A stretch of 15,017 nucleotides of DNA from JANOAR01 sp031411235 (lineage in GTDB: Bacteria; Verrucomicrobiota; Verrucomicrobiia; Verrucomicrobiales; Verrucomicrobiaceae): NCBI GenBank assembly GCA_031411235.1, contig JANOAR010000016.1, positions 1-15,017 of the forward strand. The letters run 5' to 3'. A model generated the notes under the pieces. The model did no database searches, had not been told where the DNA came from, and saw nothing but the letters and a program-made list of their open reading frames with translations. Every line of letters starts with the position of its first letter. Position 1 is the stretch's first letter. The position numbers and the translations under genes are program-made. Shown piece by piece: positions 5,142-13,173 of this stretch.

Positions 5142-7184
5142 CTAGGCCTGAGGTGCCGTCTCGGGTTCGTGTTCAGCAGCGCCTTCATCTGCTGCTTCCA
5201 CAGCTACCTCCTCCTCGCCGGACTCGCCAGCCTCTTCAGCTTCGGCGTGTTCACCTTCGTCAGCGCTCGCCTCGGCGTCGTTAGCCGTGTCCTGTGGCAC
5301 GTCTTCAGCCTTGCCTTTGCCCTCAGCTTTCGCTGGCTTTTCGCGTGGCGCATCGTTTTGCACCCCGATAAACACGGCCCCGTCGCCGTATTCGATGACA
5401 TAACCTTCATCGGCCAACCAGCGCAGATCGCGAATGATCGCGACTTGATCATCGGTGAGCGGCTTCGCTGGCTCCTTCTTTTCTGGGCGGCCTTTGCCTT
5501 GGGGTCTATTGCGTGGAGCAGCGGCTGGCTGTGCTTCAGTCGCTGCTTCGGTTGTGGCATCCTCAGAAGCGGCTTCTGCGGTCACTTCAACGGTGGGCGC
5601 CTCCACGGCCACACTTGCATCTGGCAATGGCTCAATGGCCTCGGTTACAGCTTCCTCGGGGTGGGGCGCGAGTGTCTCGGCGACCTTTGAAATTAGGATG
5701 CCTGGCTGCTTCCTCACCAACTCGACGATCGCCGTGATACGTGCCGAGAAAATGACGCCCGAGTCAATTGCCTTGGGCTTCACACGGCTAACGAACATCT
5801 TGCCACCGCGACGCTTGAATAGCTTCAGACCACGGCGCTCCAGGCCTTGGGACATCTTTTGAGATAGCTCGAACAAGTGCTTCCGCGCATCCTCGACAGT
5901 GCGATGCACGAGACGGCCCAAGCCCGGCGAGAGTTGCTCGCGGCGCAGTGCGCCACTGATGACGACCTCGCGAACCTCCGTCACCGCGCCCTCGGCATGA
6001 GTGCGGCGGAAGTGCGCCTCCATCTCTGCACGGCTGTTGAAACTCAAACGAGTATCCAATGCAGCGGGCGCTGTCTCTGTTGCCTCAGTGTTCTCCAAAA
6101 CTTCAGCGCCTTCGATAGGCTCAACACCTTCGGTTGGAGTCGTCTCGACGGGAGCGGCTTCAGCAACAACAGCCGCAGGAGCTGGGGCAGCACCTTCACC
6201 TTTTAAATAAATCCACTTGGTGCCCTTGCGCTGTTGTTCTTTCCACTTGGCGACCAATTCAGGATCGTTCTCCGTGCGCACACGACGGCGGTAGTCTTCG
6301 AAGCTCATGTTCGAGTAGCGCTCATTGTGCAGGCGCTTCAGCGCCGTCAGATGGCTGTGGTGGCTGGCAGGGCCGAGCAACGTGCCGCTTAGCCCGCAGA
6401 TGCCCACGGAGTTGAAGATACCCTTGGGCTCTTCCAGCTCGACCTCTTCGCAGGAGTAAAAATTCGCAAGCACAGCAGGGTCGCTGATCAGATGCCGCAG
6501 CGCCTCCTCGCGTGTCTCAAATAACGCCCCGTCCGCAGCGACGGAGAACAGCCCCGTCACACGCTCGGGTTCACAAAAAATCCGCACCCGATGCCTGTCA
6601 GCACCCGCGAGGACTAGCTTCGCCGCTTCAAAAAGACTGAAGGCACGGCCCTGGCCACGCACATGCTGCGCCAGTGCATCGGCTGCTTTTTCCTCAGGCT
6701 CGACGAAGAGCTTCAACCCTGGTGGCAGAGCAGGACGATCATCAAAACGAGGCCCGCGATCATCGCGCTGCCCACCTCTAAAACCACCTCCACCCGCGCC
6801 ATCACGGCGAGGCCCACCAAAGCCAGCACCACCACCTTCGCGGCGTGGCCCACCGAAGCCTGTGCCAGCACCAGGGCCATCGCGCCGAGGGCCACTAGGA
6901 GCCCCGCCTGCACCACCGCCACCATCGCGGCGCTGCCCCGTAAAACTGCCACCACCCGCACGGCGTTCGCCGCCGCCAGCACCACCGCCAAAGCCACCAC
7001 GTCCGCCGCCGCCATCGCGACGGTCTCCACGACCACCTCGGCCATCGCGCTCCTCGCTAAAGGACTCCGCAGCACGGGCGCGGTTGTCTTCTTTACCAAA
7101 GCTGGCTACCCAGCTCGGCATCAGGCGAAGGTCGGAGAGGTCCACCTTGTTTTCAGGTGGTGGGGGCGTGGTATCGTCGCTCAT
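5142..7184 (-). CDS. Gly/Arg-rich conserved protein, putative nucleic-acid binding
   Basis: A 680-residue protein with unusual layered architecture. Residues 1-45 are a short conserved-looking start (LMPSWVASF). Residues 46-146 are built from RGG-like units (GGPRRDG, GRGG, GGQRRD). Residues 154-330 form a first core with FYSCEEVELEEPKG, GICGLSG and GPASHH. Residues 331-375 are an Ala/Pro/Glu linker. Residues 376-505 form a second basic core (AHFRRTH, HRTVEDARKHLFELSQKM, FKRRGGKMFVSRVKPKAI). Another acidic/Ala linker follows, then 574-609 (DDQVAIIRDLRWLADEGYVIEYGDGAVFIG) looks like the end of a winged helix. The tail (613-680) is strongly acidic. There is no signal peptide or membrane segment. 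RGG regions commonly bind RNA, so an RNA- or ribosome-associated role is my inference. I believe related proteins occur across Verrucomicrobiota, but I cannot name a family. It is a single gene, divergent from pheS. Confidence 0.8.
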   Translation of the reverse strand: MSDDTTPPPPENKVDLSDLRLMPSWVASFGKEDNRARAAESFSEERDGRGGRGDRRDGGGGRGGFGGGAGGGERRAGGGSFTGQRRDGGGGAGGAPSGPRRDGPGAGTGFGGPRREGGGAGFGGPRRDGAGGGGFRGGQRDDRGPRFDDRPALPPGLKLFVEPEEKAADALAQHVRGQGRAFSLFEAAKLVLAGADRHRVRIFCEPERVTGLFSVAADGALFETREEALRHLISDPAVLANFYSCEEVELEEPKGIFNSVGICGLSGTLLGPASHHSHLTALKRLHNERYSNMSFEDYRRRVRTENDPELVAKWKEQQRKGTKWIYLKGEGAAPAPAAVVAEAAPVETTPTEGVEPIEGAEVLENTEATETAPAALDTRLSFNSRAEMEAHFRRTHAEGAVTEVREVVISGALRREQLSPGLGRLVHRTVEDARKHLFELSQKMSQGLERRGLKLFKRRGGKMFVSRVKPKAIDSGVIFSARITAIVELVRKQPGILISKVAETLAPHPEEAVTEAIEPLPDASVAVEAPTVEVTAEAASEDATTEAATEAQPAAAPRNRPQGKGRPEKKEPAKPLTDDQVAIIRDLRWLADEGYVIEYGDGAVFIGVQNDAPREKPAKAEGKGKAEDVPQDTANDAEASADEGEHAEAEEAGESGEEEVAVEAADEGAAEHEPETAPQA
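6747..7049 (-). repeat. Degenerate GGxRRDG-coding repeat tract
   Basis: This part of the 680-residue gene encodes about 100 residues made almost only of Gly, Arg, Asp, Ala, Pro and Phe in degenerate units such as GGPRRDG, GGPRREG and GQRRDG separated by glycine runs. The DNA is correspondingly a degenerate tandem repeat. Long open frames on the opposite strand here are by-products of the composition. Confidence 0.8.
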
Positions 7185-7204
7185 TGCTCGTTGTCTCTAG
7201 TTTT

Positions 7205-7300
7205 GGGGAAAGGGGGTGCGAATAGACGCACGCATCGCCCATAGCACAAGCACGGGTGTTGAGGAGAATCGAACATCCACAATGCGGTTGCCCTTTCCCC
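7205..7300 (+). promoter_or_regulatory. pheS upstream region with distant inverted repeat
   Basis: The 163-bp gap before pheS (7185-7347) is shared with the divergent 680-residue gene. GGGGAAAGGG (7205-7214) is complementary to CCCTTTCCCC (7291-7300), and a small GTGCG/CGCAC hairpin lies at 7217-7232. A pyrimidine-rich tract runs up to the ATG. There is no Phe-rich leader peptide and no T-box-like or terminator structure, so classical attenuation of this operon is not supported. Confidence 0.3.
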
Positions 7301-7347
7301 CGTCTCTCCAATACTGCCCGCCCTCAATTTCCCCCACGCCACGCCCC

Positions 7348-8370
<1,023 letters not shown>

Positions 8371-8372
8371 GG

Positions 8373-8401
8373 TTGCATTGCTTGGTTAAACCTGATACGA
8401 T
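8373..8401 (+). promoter_or_regulatory. Candidate promoter of the aspartic protease gene
   Basis: TTGCAT (8373-8378) and TACGAT (8396-8401) are separated by exactly 17 bases, with an extended -10 TG at 8393-8394. It begins two bases after the pheS stop. Transcription would start around 8408, leaving almost no leader before the ATG at 8411. Only 7 of 12 hexamer bases match the sigma-70 consensus, so this is tentative. Confidence 0.35.
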
Positions 8402-8410
8402 CCGCCCAAT

Positions 8411-8824
8411 ATGGGAGAAGTAAAAGTTCCAGTCCGCATCACCAATTCGATGGATCAAGGCATGTTCCGACGTGGCTTGATTACCAAGGATCAAATCCAC
8501 TTCGTCGATGTCGAAGCCGTGGTCGATACGGGTGCAGTCCGCTCGGTCATGCCAGTGGACATCATGCTTAAACTCGGGCTTAAACCCGTGAAAGAAATCA
8601 ACGCCCGCATGGCGAACGGCTTTGAGCAACGCTGTGAGCTTACCGAGCCAGCCGACATGGAGATCCTCGACCGCCTCACTTCGGAGCTGTTCATCGTCCT
8701 CGGCGACGAAGTCCTCATCGGGCAGACCGCGCTAGAAGGTACCGACCTCTTGGTGGACTGCACGCGCCAGCGAGTCATGACCAACCCCGATCACCCGAAC
8801 TCCTGCGTCATCCGTGTTCGGTGA
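8411..8824 (+). CDS. Clan AA (retropepsin-like) aspartic protease
   Basis: A 137-residue single-domain protein with the catalytic motif of retroviral-type aspartic proteases: VVDTGAVRSVMP (37-48), where Asp39-Thr40-Gly41 is the active triad and a homodimer would supply the second aspartate. The second conserved block, VLIGQTALEGTDLLVDCTRQ (101-120), matches the strand-turn-strand near the C-terminus of bacterial clan AA proteases, in which an I/LG pair precedes the final helix and strand. There is no signal peptide or membrane segment, so it is cytoplasmic. Substrates of these small bacterial proteins are largely unknown, and proteolytic activity is inferred from the motif. It lies 40 nt after pheS, with a possible promoter in that gap. 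Confidence 0.82.
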   Translation: MGEVKVPVRITNSMDQGMFRRGLITKDQIHFVDVEAVVDTGAVRSVMPVDIMLKLGLKPVKEINARMANGFEQRCELTEPADMEILDRLTSELFIVLGDEVLIGQTALEGTDLLVDCTRQRVMTNPDHPNSCVIRVR

Positions 8825-8836
8825 AGTTGCTACAAC

Positions 8837-8842
8837 TATAAT
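8837..8842 (+). promoter_or_regulatory. Perfect TATAAT upstream of the 181-residue gene
   Basis: An exact -10 consensus hexamer lies 39 bp before the ATG at 8881, in an otherwise GC-rich region. The bases at the -35 position (about 8814-8819) do not match well, so the promoter call is tentative. A 5-bp inverted repeat (GACTC/GAGTC, about 8859-8869) lies between it and the start. Confidence 0.35.
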
Positions 8843-8880
8843 GCGGCGATGCATTACTGACTCGGAGTCCCGATGCTCAC

Positions 8881-9426
8881 ATGACATTTTACGCCATCCT
8901 AAAATCCTTCTCACCAGCAGACGGCGACGCTTGGACAAACTACTGCCAATGGCGCGGCATTGAGTTCAAAGCATTTCACTCCATTGATGGGATGCTTCGA
9001 CCAAGCCCTTTTGATGGCCCCGTGTCGGATGAGGACTGGGATCATGTGGTTAACACCAGTTTCATGCTGAGCTACTTCACCGGCCGTGATTATGCGGCTC
9101 AAAAGCTCCTTGAACTTGGCGAAGGGGAGCTTCAAGAAATACGCTTGGAAGACCACGATGAAAGCTCTCCACACTTCCTGGGCTATGATGTGTTTGACTT
9201 CAGAGATCACATTTCACTCCTCACCAACTGGGGCAACGATATTGAAGTCATCAATCAAGCACTCACTATGTTTGCCTTGCTTCCAACCCTCAGCTCAGCT
9301 CAAAGCATCTTGGCTCATTTGCTAGAGTTCCATGGCTCAGACGGCCATCTACAACCGTTTCAACGAGCCGATGGCAGCCCCGAATACTACTGCCACATCG
9401 CCTCGATCTATAACGTCCAATTTTGA
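8881..9426 (+). CDS. Protein of unknown function (181 residues)
   Basis: I do not recognise this protein with confidence. It is acidic, soluble-looking, without signal peptide or membrane segment, and rich in Trp, Tyr and Phe: WTNYCQWRGIEF (18-29), DWDHVVNTSFMLSYFTGRDYA (52-72), PHFLGYDVFDFRDHISLLTN (97-116) and YYCHIASIYNVQF at the end. The segment from GYDV to the C-terminus loosely recalls small bacterial immunity-type proteins (GYDV..., then a helical LLP..A stretch, then an aromatic last strand), but this is an impression only. Base composition is lower in GC than its neighbours and fits a later insertion. It follows the aspartic protease by 56 nt and precedes pheT by 62 nt. ATG 8881 is the first good start; a three-codon ORF (8873-8884) overlaps it. 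Confidence 0.65.
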   Translation: MTFYAILKSFSPADGDAWTNYCQWRGIEFKAFHSIDGMLRPSPFDGPVSDEDWDHVVNTSFMLSYFTGRDYAAQKLLELGEGELQEIRLEDHDESSPHFLGYDVFDFRDHISLLTNWGNDIEVINQALTMFALLPTLSSAQSILAHLLEFHGSDGHLQPFQRADGSPEYYCHIASIYNVQF

Positions 9427-9451
9427 CCTCTCCACGCCCCAGCACTCCGCC

Positions 9452-9479
9452 CCTTATCCCTTTTATCTTATCCCTTTCC
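9452..9479 (+). repeat. Four heptanucleotide repeats in the pheT leader
   Basis: Four consecutive 7-base units with a CCTTATC-like consensus (9452-9458, 9459-9465, 9466-9472, 9473-9479) end ten bases before the pheT ATG. The unit CCTTATC also occurs in phase in the heptad arm upstream of purA (13828-13834). No Shine-Dalgarno is present, and the whole leader is C/T. Confidence 0.55.
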
Positions 9480-9488
9480 CCGCCCCCC

Positions 9489-11894
9489 ATGCACACCTCA
9501 CTCTCCTGGCTCTCCACTCATCTCGACCTCAGCGCCTACACCACCGCCCAGCTCTCCGACTTGCTCACCTTCGCGGGTGTCGAAGTCGAAGGCATTGATG
9601 AGAAAGGCATCGCCTCGGACAAGATCGTCGTCGCCCAAATTGACTCATTCATCCAGCACCCGAATGCCGATAAACTCAGCGTTTGCAGCGTGAACGACGG
9701 CAGCAGCACGACACGCCAGATCGTTTGTGGCGCGAAGAATTTCAAAGCGGGTGACAAGGTGCCACTCGCTCAGCCTGGGGCGTTATTGCCTGGTGGCTTC
9801 GAGATCAAGGTCGGGCAACTACGCGGCGTCGAGAGCCAGGGGATGCTGTGCAGCAGCAAAGAAATTGGCCTCGGCGAAGATGTGGATGGCTTACTGATTC
9901 TCGATGCGGCCTCGCCCGTCGGCACGCCGCTGCGTGATCTTATGGGCAAACCCGAGACGGTGTTCGATCTCGAAGTCACGCCGAACCGCAGCGATTTATT
10001 GTCACACCTCGGCATGGCTCGCGAGCTGTCGGCGCTCACCGGCATTCCGCTCAAAGGCCCGCGCGATCACGTTGCCAACGATCTCAAGCCTGCGATGGCG
10101 AAGGCCGCGCAAGTCAGCATCGAGAGCGAGTCTTGCCCGTTCTACGCCGCCCGCATCATCCGTGGCGTGAAGGTCGGGCCGAGCCCGGCATGGCTTGCCG
10201 CGAGGCTGGAGAGCATCGGCCTGCGCCCGATCAATAACCTCGTCGATATTACCAACTACGTGCTCATGGAAATGGGCCAGCCGCTTCATGCCTTCGATCT
10301 CGCGAAGCTCAGCAGCGGTATCATCGTGCGGCAGGCTGCGGATGGTGAAGCCTTCAAATCCCTCGATGGCAGTGACTGCCGACTTACCACGGATGACCTC
10401 GTGATCGCCGATAAATTCGGCCCGCAAGCCATCGCTGGCGTCATGGGCGGCGAACACAGCGGCGTCACCGAAAGCACCACCGACATCCTGCTGGAAGCCG
10501 CCTACTTCGTGCCCAGCTATGTGCGCCGCACCTCGCGTAGGCTTGGCCTCAGCAGCGATAGCAGCTACCGCTTCGAGCGTGGCGTCGATCCTCAGCAAGT
10601 GCTCGGCGCGGCTGAGTTGGCGACCCAGTTGATCCTCGAAATCGCAGGCGGCACCGCCGAAGAAATCACCGCCGCAGGCAAGCTGCCCGAGCTGGTTCAC
10701 GAGGTGGCGCTTGATGAAGCCCTCGCCCGCAAATTGCTGGGCATGGCTGATCTGGCCCAAGACGAAATACACAGCATCCTGGGCAAGCTGGGCCTCATCA
10801 AAAAATCGGCGACGAAGAACAGCAGCAAGTGGACAGTGCCTAGCTATCGCCTCGATTTGCAACGCCATGTTGATCTCGTCGAGGAGCTGGCGCGCGTCAT
10901 CGGACTCGACCGCGTGCCCTCCAAATATGCCGCCGTCAGCGTGCCCAGCGAGGCGGCGGATCGCGTCTATGATTTCGCCATGACGCTGCGCCAATCGCTC
11001 GCCCATCGCGGCTTCTACGAGGCCCAGACGCTGCGCCTCATCTCCACCGCACAGCTTGATGACAGCCTCGGCATACGCGACATCGCCAAGGAAAGCGTGC
11101 CCGTGAAAAACCCGCTCAGTGAAGACCACACCATGCTGCGCCCCAGCATCGTGCCAGGGCTGCTCGCCACGGCTGCGCTGAACATTCGCCAGGGCGCGCA
11201 ACGCCTGCGCTTCTTTGAAATTGGCCGCGTCTTCTTGAAGCTGCCCAACGGTCAGACGCGCGAAGAAGAGCGCGTGACGATCTTGCTAAGCGGCCCGGCT
11301 TCGCCATCAAGTCACCACGCCAGCGAACCCGCTGCGTGTGATGTGTTTGATCTCAAAGGCATCATCGAAACCTTGCCCGGCGTGGCAGGTACCATAGGCG
11401 AACTGAAGCGCATCGCTGACCGCCCCGGATTCCTCCTCACCAGCGAGTGGCGCGTGGGCAATCGCAACCTCGGCTGGATCGCGCAGGTACATCCCGCTCG
11501 CGCCCGGCAACTGGGCGCACGGCAGCCCGTCTATGTCGCCGAGTTGCTGCTCAGCGCACTGCGCCAGAGCACGAGCGGCCCAGCGAAATTTGAAGACCTG
11601 CCGCGCTTCCCCGCGATCACTCGCGACGTGGCGATGGAGCTGCCCGCCGACACCCCGCACGCGAAGGTCGCCGCCTTCTTCAATGGCCTAAAAGAGCCGC
11701 TGCTGATCAAGACCGAGCTGTTCGATGTGTTCATCGACACCACCGGCACCAAGCTCGCCATCGACCGCAAATCCGTCGCGTGGACGCTGACTTACCGCGC
11801 CAGTGACCGCACGCTGGAGACGGCTGAGGTGGAACTGGCGCATGGCCGCGTGGTCGCTGCGCTGCAAAAGGCGCTGCCGGTGACGATACGCTAG
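9489..11894 (+). CDS. pheT: Phenylalanyl-tRNA synthetase beta subunit
   Basis: An 801-residue beta subunit (E. coli 795), partner of PheS in the alpha2-beta2 enzyme. Domains in order: N-terminal segment MHTSLSWLSTHLDL with FAGVEVEGI; EMAP-like OB fold (about 45-150; IVVAQIDSFIQHPNADKLSV, GMLCSSKEIGL); B3/B4 editing domain (about 212-390; LVDITNYVLMEMGQPLHAFD, FERGVDP); B5 (about 405-475; PSYRLDLQRHVDLVEELARV with the acidic metal-binding residues); catalytic-like core (490-690; NPLSEDHTMLRPS, RFFEIGRVF); and the FDX-ACB anticodon-binding domain (701-801; RFPAITRDVAMELP, ASDRTLETAEV). The start at ATG 9489 matches the family N-terminus; an upstream TTG would add Pro-rich residues. It is separated from pheS by two unrelated genes, so it may need its own promoter. 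Confidence 0.97.
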   Translation: MHTSLSWLSTHLDLSAYTTAQLSDLLTFAGVEVEGIDEKGIASDKIVVAQIDSFIQHPNADKLSVCSVNDGSSTTRQIVCGAKNFKAGDKVPLAQPGALLPGGFEIKVGQLRGVESQGMLCSSKEIGLGEDVDGLLILDAASPVGTPLRDLMGKPETVFDLEVTPNRSDLLSHLGMARELSALTGIPLKGPRDHVANDLKPAMAKAAQVSIESESCPFYAARIIRGVKVGPSPAWLAARLESIGLRPINNLVDITNYVLMEMGQPLHAFDLAKLSSGIIVRQAADGEAFKSLDGSDCRLTTDDLVIADKFGPQAIAGVMGGEHSGVTESTTDILLEAAYFVPSYVRRTSRRLGLSSDSSYRFERGVDPQQVLGAAELATQLILEIAGGTAEEITAAGKLPELVHEVALDEALARKLLGMADLAQDEIHSILGKLGLIKKSATKNSSKWTVPSYRLDLQRHVDLVEELARVIGLDRVPSKYAAVSVPSEAADRVYDFAMTLRQSLAHRGFYEAQTLRLISTAQLDDSLGIRDIAKESVPVKNPLSEDHTMLRPSIVPGLLATAALNIRQGAQRLRFFEIGRVFLKLPNGQTREEERVTILLSGPASPSSHHASEPAACDVFDLKGIIETLPGVAGTIGELKRIADRPGFLLTSEWRVGNRNLGWIAQVHPARARQLGARQPVYVAELLLSALRQSTSGPAKFEDLPRFPAITRDVAMELPADTPHAKVAAFFNGLKEPLLIKTELFDVFIDTTGTKLAIDRKSVAWTLTYRASDRTLETAEVELAHGRVVAALQKALPVTIR

Positions 11895-11970
11895 CATCCG
11901 CCCTTGCACCCGCTCGCCTTCCCCGCTAGGAACGCAGCCGCATTTTGCCCCCACCCACGACACTGATTTG

Positions 11971-13134
11971 ATGAGAGCCCTCCTCGCACTGGAAGACGGA
12001 AGATACTTTGAAGGTGAAGCCTTTGGCGCTGCCGCCACTGCCACTGGTGAAGCTTGTTTTAATACCTCCATGACCGGGTACCAGGAGGTTCTCACCGATC
12101 CATCCTATCGAGGCCAGATCGTCGCCATGACGGCCCCGCAGATCGGCAATTATGGCATCAATCGCCACGACGACGAAAGCTCGCAGCCACATGTGCGCGG
12201 CTTCGTCATCGAAGAACTCAGCCCCATCGTCAGCAACTGGCGCTCCGAGATGGATCTCGATACTTATTTGAAAAAATGGGGTATCCCCGGCATCCAGGGC
12301 ATCGACACCCGAGCGCTCACCAAACATCTACGTACACTCGGCTCCATGCGTGCCGTCATCACCAGCGACGCTGGCAGCGTCGCCGAGGCCGTAGCCTTGG
12401 CCCAAGCAAGCACCCCGATGGCGGGCTCCGACTTCGTCAAAGAAGTCGCCACCCCCACCGCCTACCGCTGGGATGCCGGCAGCAGCGTGAGCGGTGCCTG
12501 GGACATCCCCAGCCCCAGCCAAAACCGCGAAGGCGGTGCCGATGGCTGCTTCCACCCGCTGCCTCCGGTGCGCCATCGCATCGTCGCATATGACTTCGGC
12601 GTGAAGCGCAACATCCTGCGCCGCCTGCGCCAGCAGGGCTTCGATGTCGAAGTCGTGCCCTCGACCACCAGCGCTGCCGATGTGCTCGCCCGCAAACCCG
12701 ATGGCGTCTTCCTTTCCAATGGCCCCGGCGATCCCGCAGCGCTCGACTACATCCACCGCGAAGTGCGCGAGTTGGTGGGCAAGACGCCCATCTTCGCCAT
12801 CTGCCTCGGGCACCAGATTCTTGCCCATGCCTTCGGCGGCAAGACCTTCAAAATGAAGTTTGGCCATCGTGGCGGCAATCAGCCCGTGAAAGACTTGCGC
12901 ACAGGCCGCATCTCCATCACCGCGCAAAATCACGGCTTCGCCATCGACCCCTCGTCACTGCCGAGCAACGTCGAGGTCACCCACATCAACCTCAATGACG
13001 GCAGCGTGGAGGGCATCCGCCACCGCGAGCAGCCCGTCTTCAGCGTGCAGTACCACCCGGAAGCAGCGCCAGGACCACACGAAGCCAGTTATTTCTTCAG
13101 CGATTTCGCCAAACTGATTGATGAAACCCGCTAG
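11971..13134 (+). CDS. carA: Carbamoyl-phosphate synthase small subunit
   Basis: A 387-residue glutaminase subunit (E. coli 382) that releases ammonia from glutamine for CarB, giving carbamoyl phosphate for arginine and pyrimidine synthesis. The N-terminal domain carries MTGYQEVLTDPSYRGQIVAM, IGNYGIN and GIPGIQGIDTRALTKHLR. The class I amidotransferase domain starts at HRIVAYDFGVKRNILR (202-217) and holds FLSNGPGDP (247-255), the nucleophile Cys278 in AICLGHQ, and His362 and Glu364 in QYHPEA. All catalytic residues are present. A Gly/Ser/Pro-rich linker (about 170-200) joins the domains. The ATG at 11971 is used rather than the TTG at 11968. There is no Shine-Dalgarno; the 76-bp gap after pheT is C-rich with no clear promoter. 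carB is not in the window. Confidence 0.96.
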   Translation: MRALLALEDGRYFEGEAFGAAATATGEACFNTSMTGYQEVLTDPSYRGQIVAMTAPQIGNYGINRHDDESSQPHVRGFVIEELSPIVSNWRSEMDLDTYLKKWGIPGIQGIDTRALTKHLRTLGSMRAVITSDAGSVAEAVALAQASTPMAGSDFVKEVATPTAYRWDAGSSVSGAWDIPSPSQNREGGADGCFHPLPPVRHRIVAYDFGVKRNILRRLRQQGFDVEVVPSTTSAADVLARKPDGVFLSNGPGDPAALDYIHREVRELVGKTPIFAICLGHQILAHAFGGKTFKMKFGHRGGNQPVKDLRTGRISITAQNHGFAIDPSSLPSNVEVTHINLNDGSVEGIRHREQPVFSVQYHPEAAPGPHEASYFFSDFAKLIDETR

Positions 13135-13160
13135 ACTCGGTACAACCCATAGCCTCTAAT
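13132..13160 (+). promoter_or_regulatory. Candidate promoter of the FHA gene
   Basis: TAGACT (13132-13137, overlapping the carA stop codon) and TCTAAT (13155-13160) are 17 bases apart and match the sigma-70 consensus at 9 of 12 positions. Transcription would start about 13167, only some 7 bases before the ATG at 13174, giving a near-leaderless message. Inferred from sequence only. Confidence 0.4.
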
Positions 13161-13173
13161 TACCGCAACTCTT

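Noticed and set aside
5169..7244. Several plus-strand open frames opposite the RGG-rich gene, including Pro/Thr/Ala-rich ones
   Set aside because: They mirror the Gly/Arg repeat coding strand; the minus frame has consistent architecture from start to stop.
7260..7282. Phe-operon leader peptide upstream of pheS
   Set aside because: The short frame from ATG 7282 has a single Phe codon and runs in frame into pheS, so it lacks the features of an attenuator leader.
7216..7347. GTG-initiated 44-residue N-terminal extension of pheS
   Set aside because: The extension is Pro/Ser-rich and unlike any PheS N-terminus; ATG 7348 begins exactly at the conserved arm.
9423..9488. TTG-initiated N-terminal extension of pheT
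   Set aside because: It translates the heptad C/T leader into Pro/Ser residues and overlaps the preceding stop; ATG 9489 matches the family.
10002..11201. 399-residue minus-strand open frame
   Set aside because: It is antisense to pheT and has no recognisable domains; pheT is complete and conserved.
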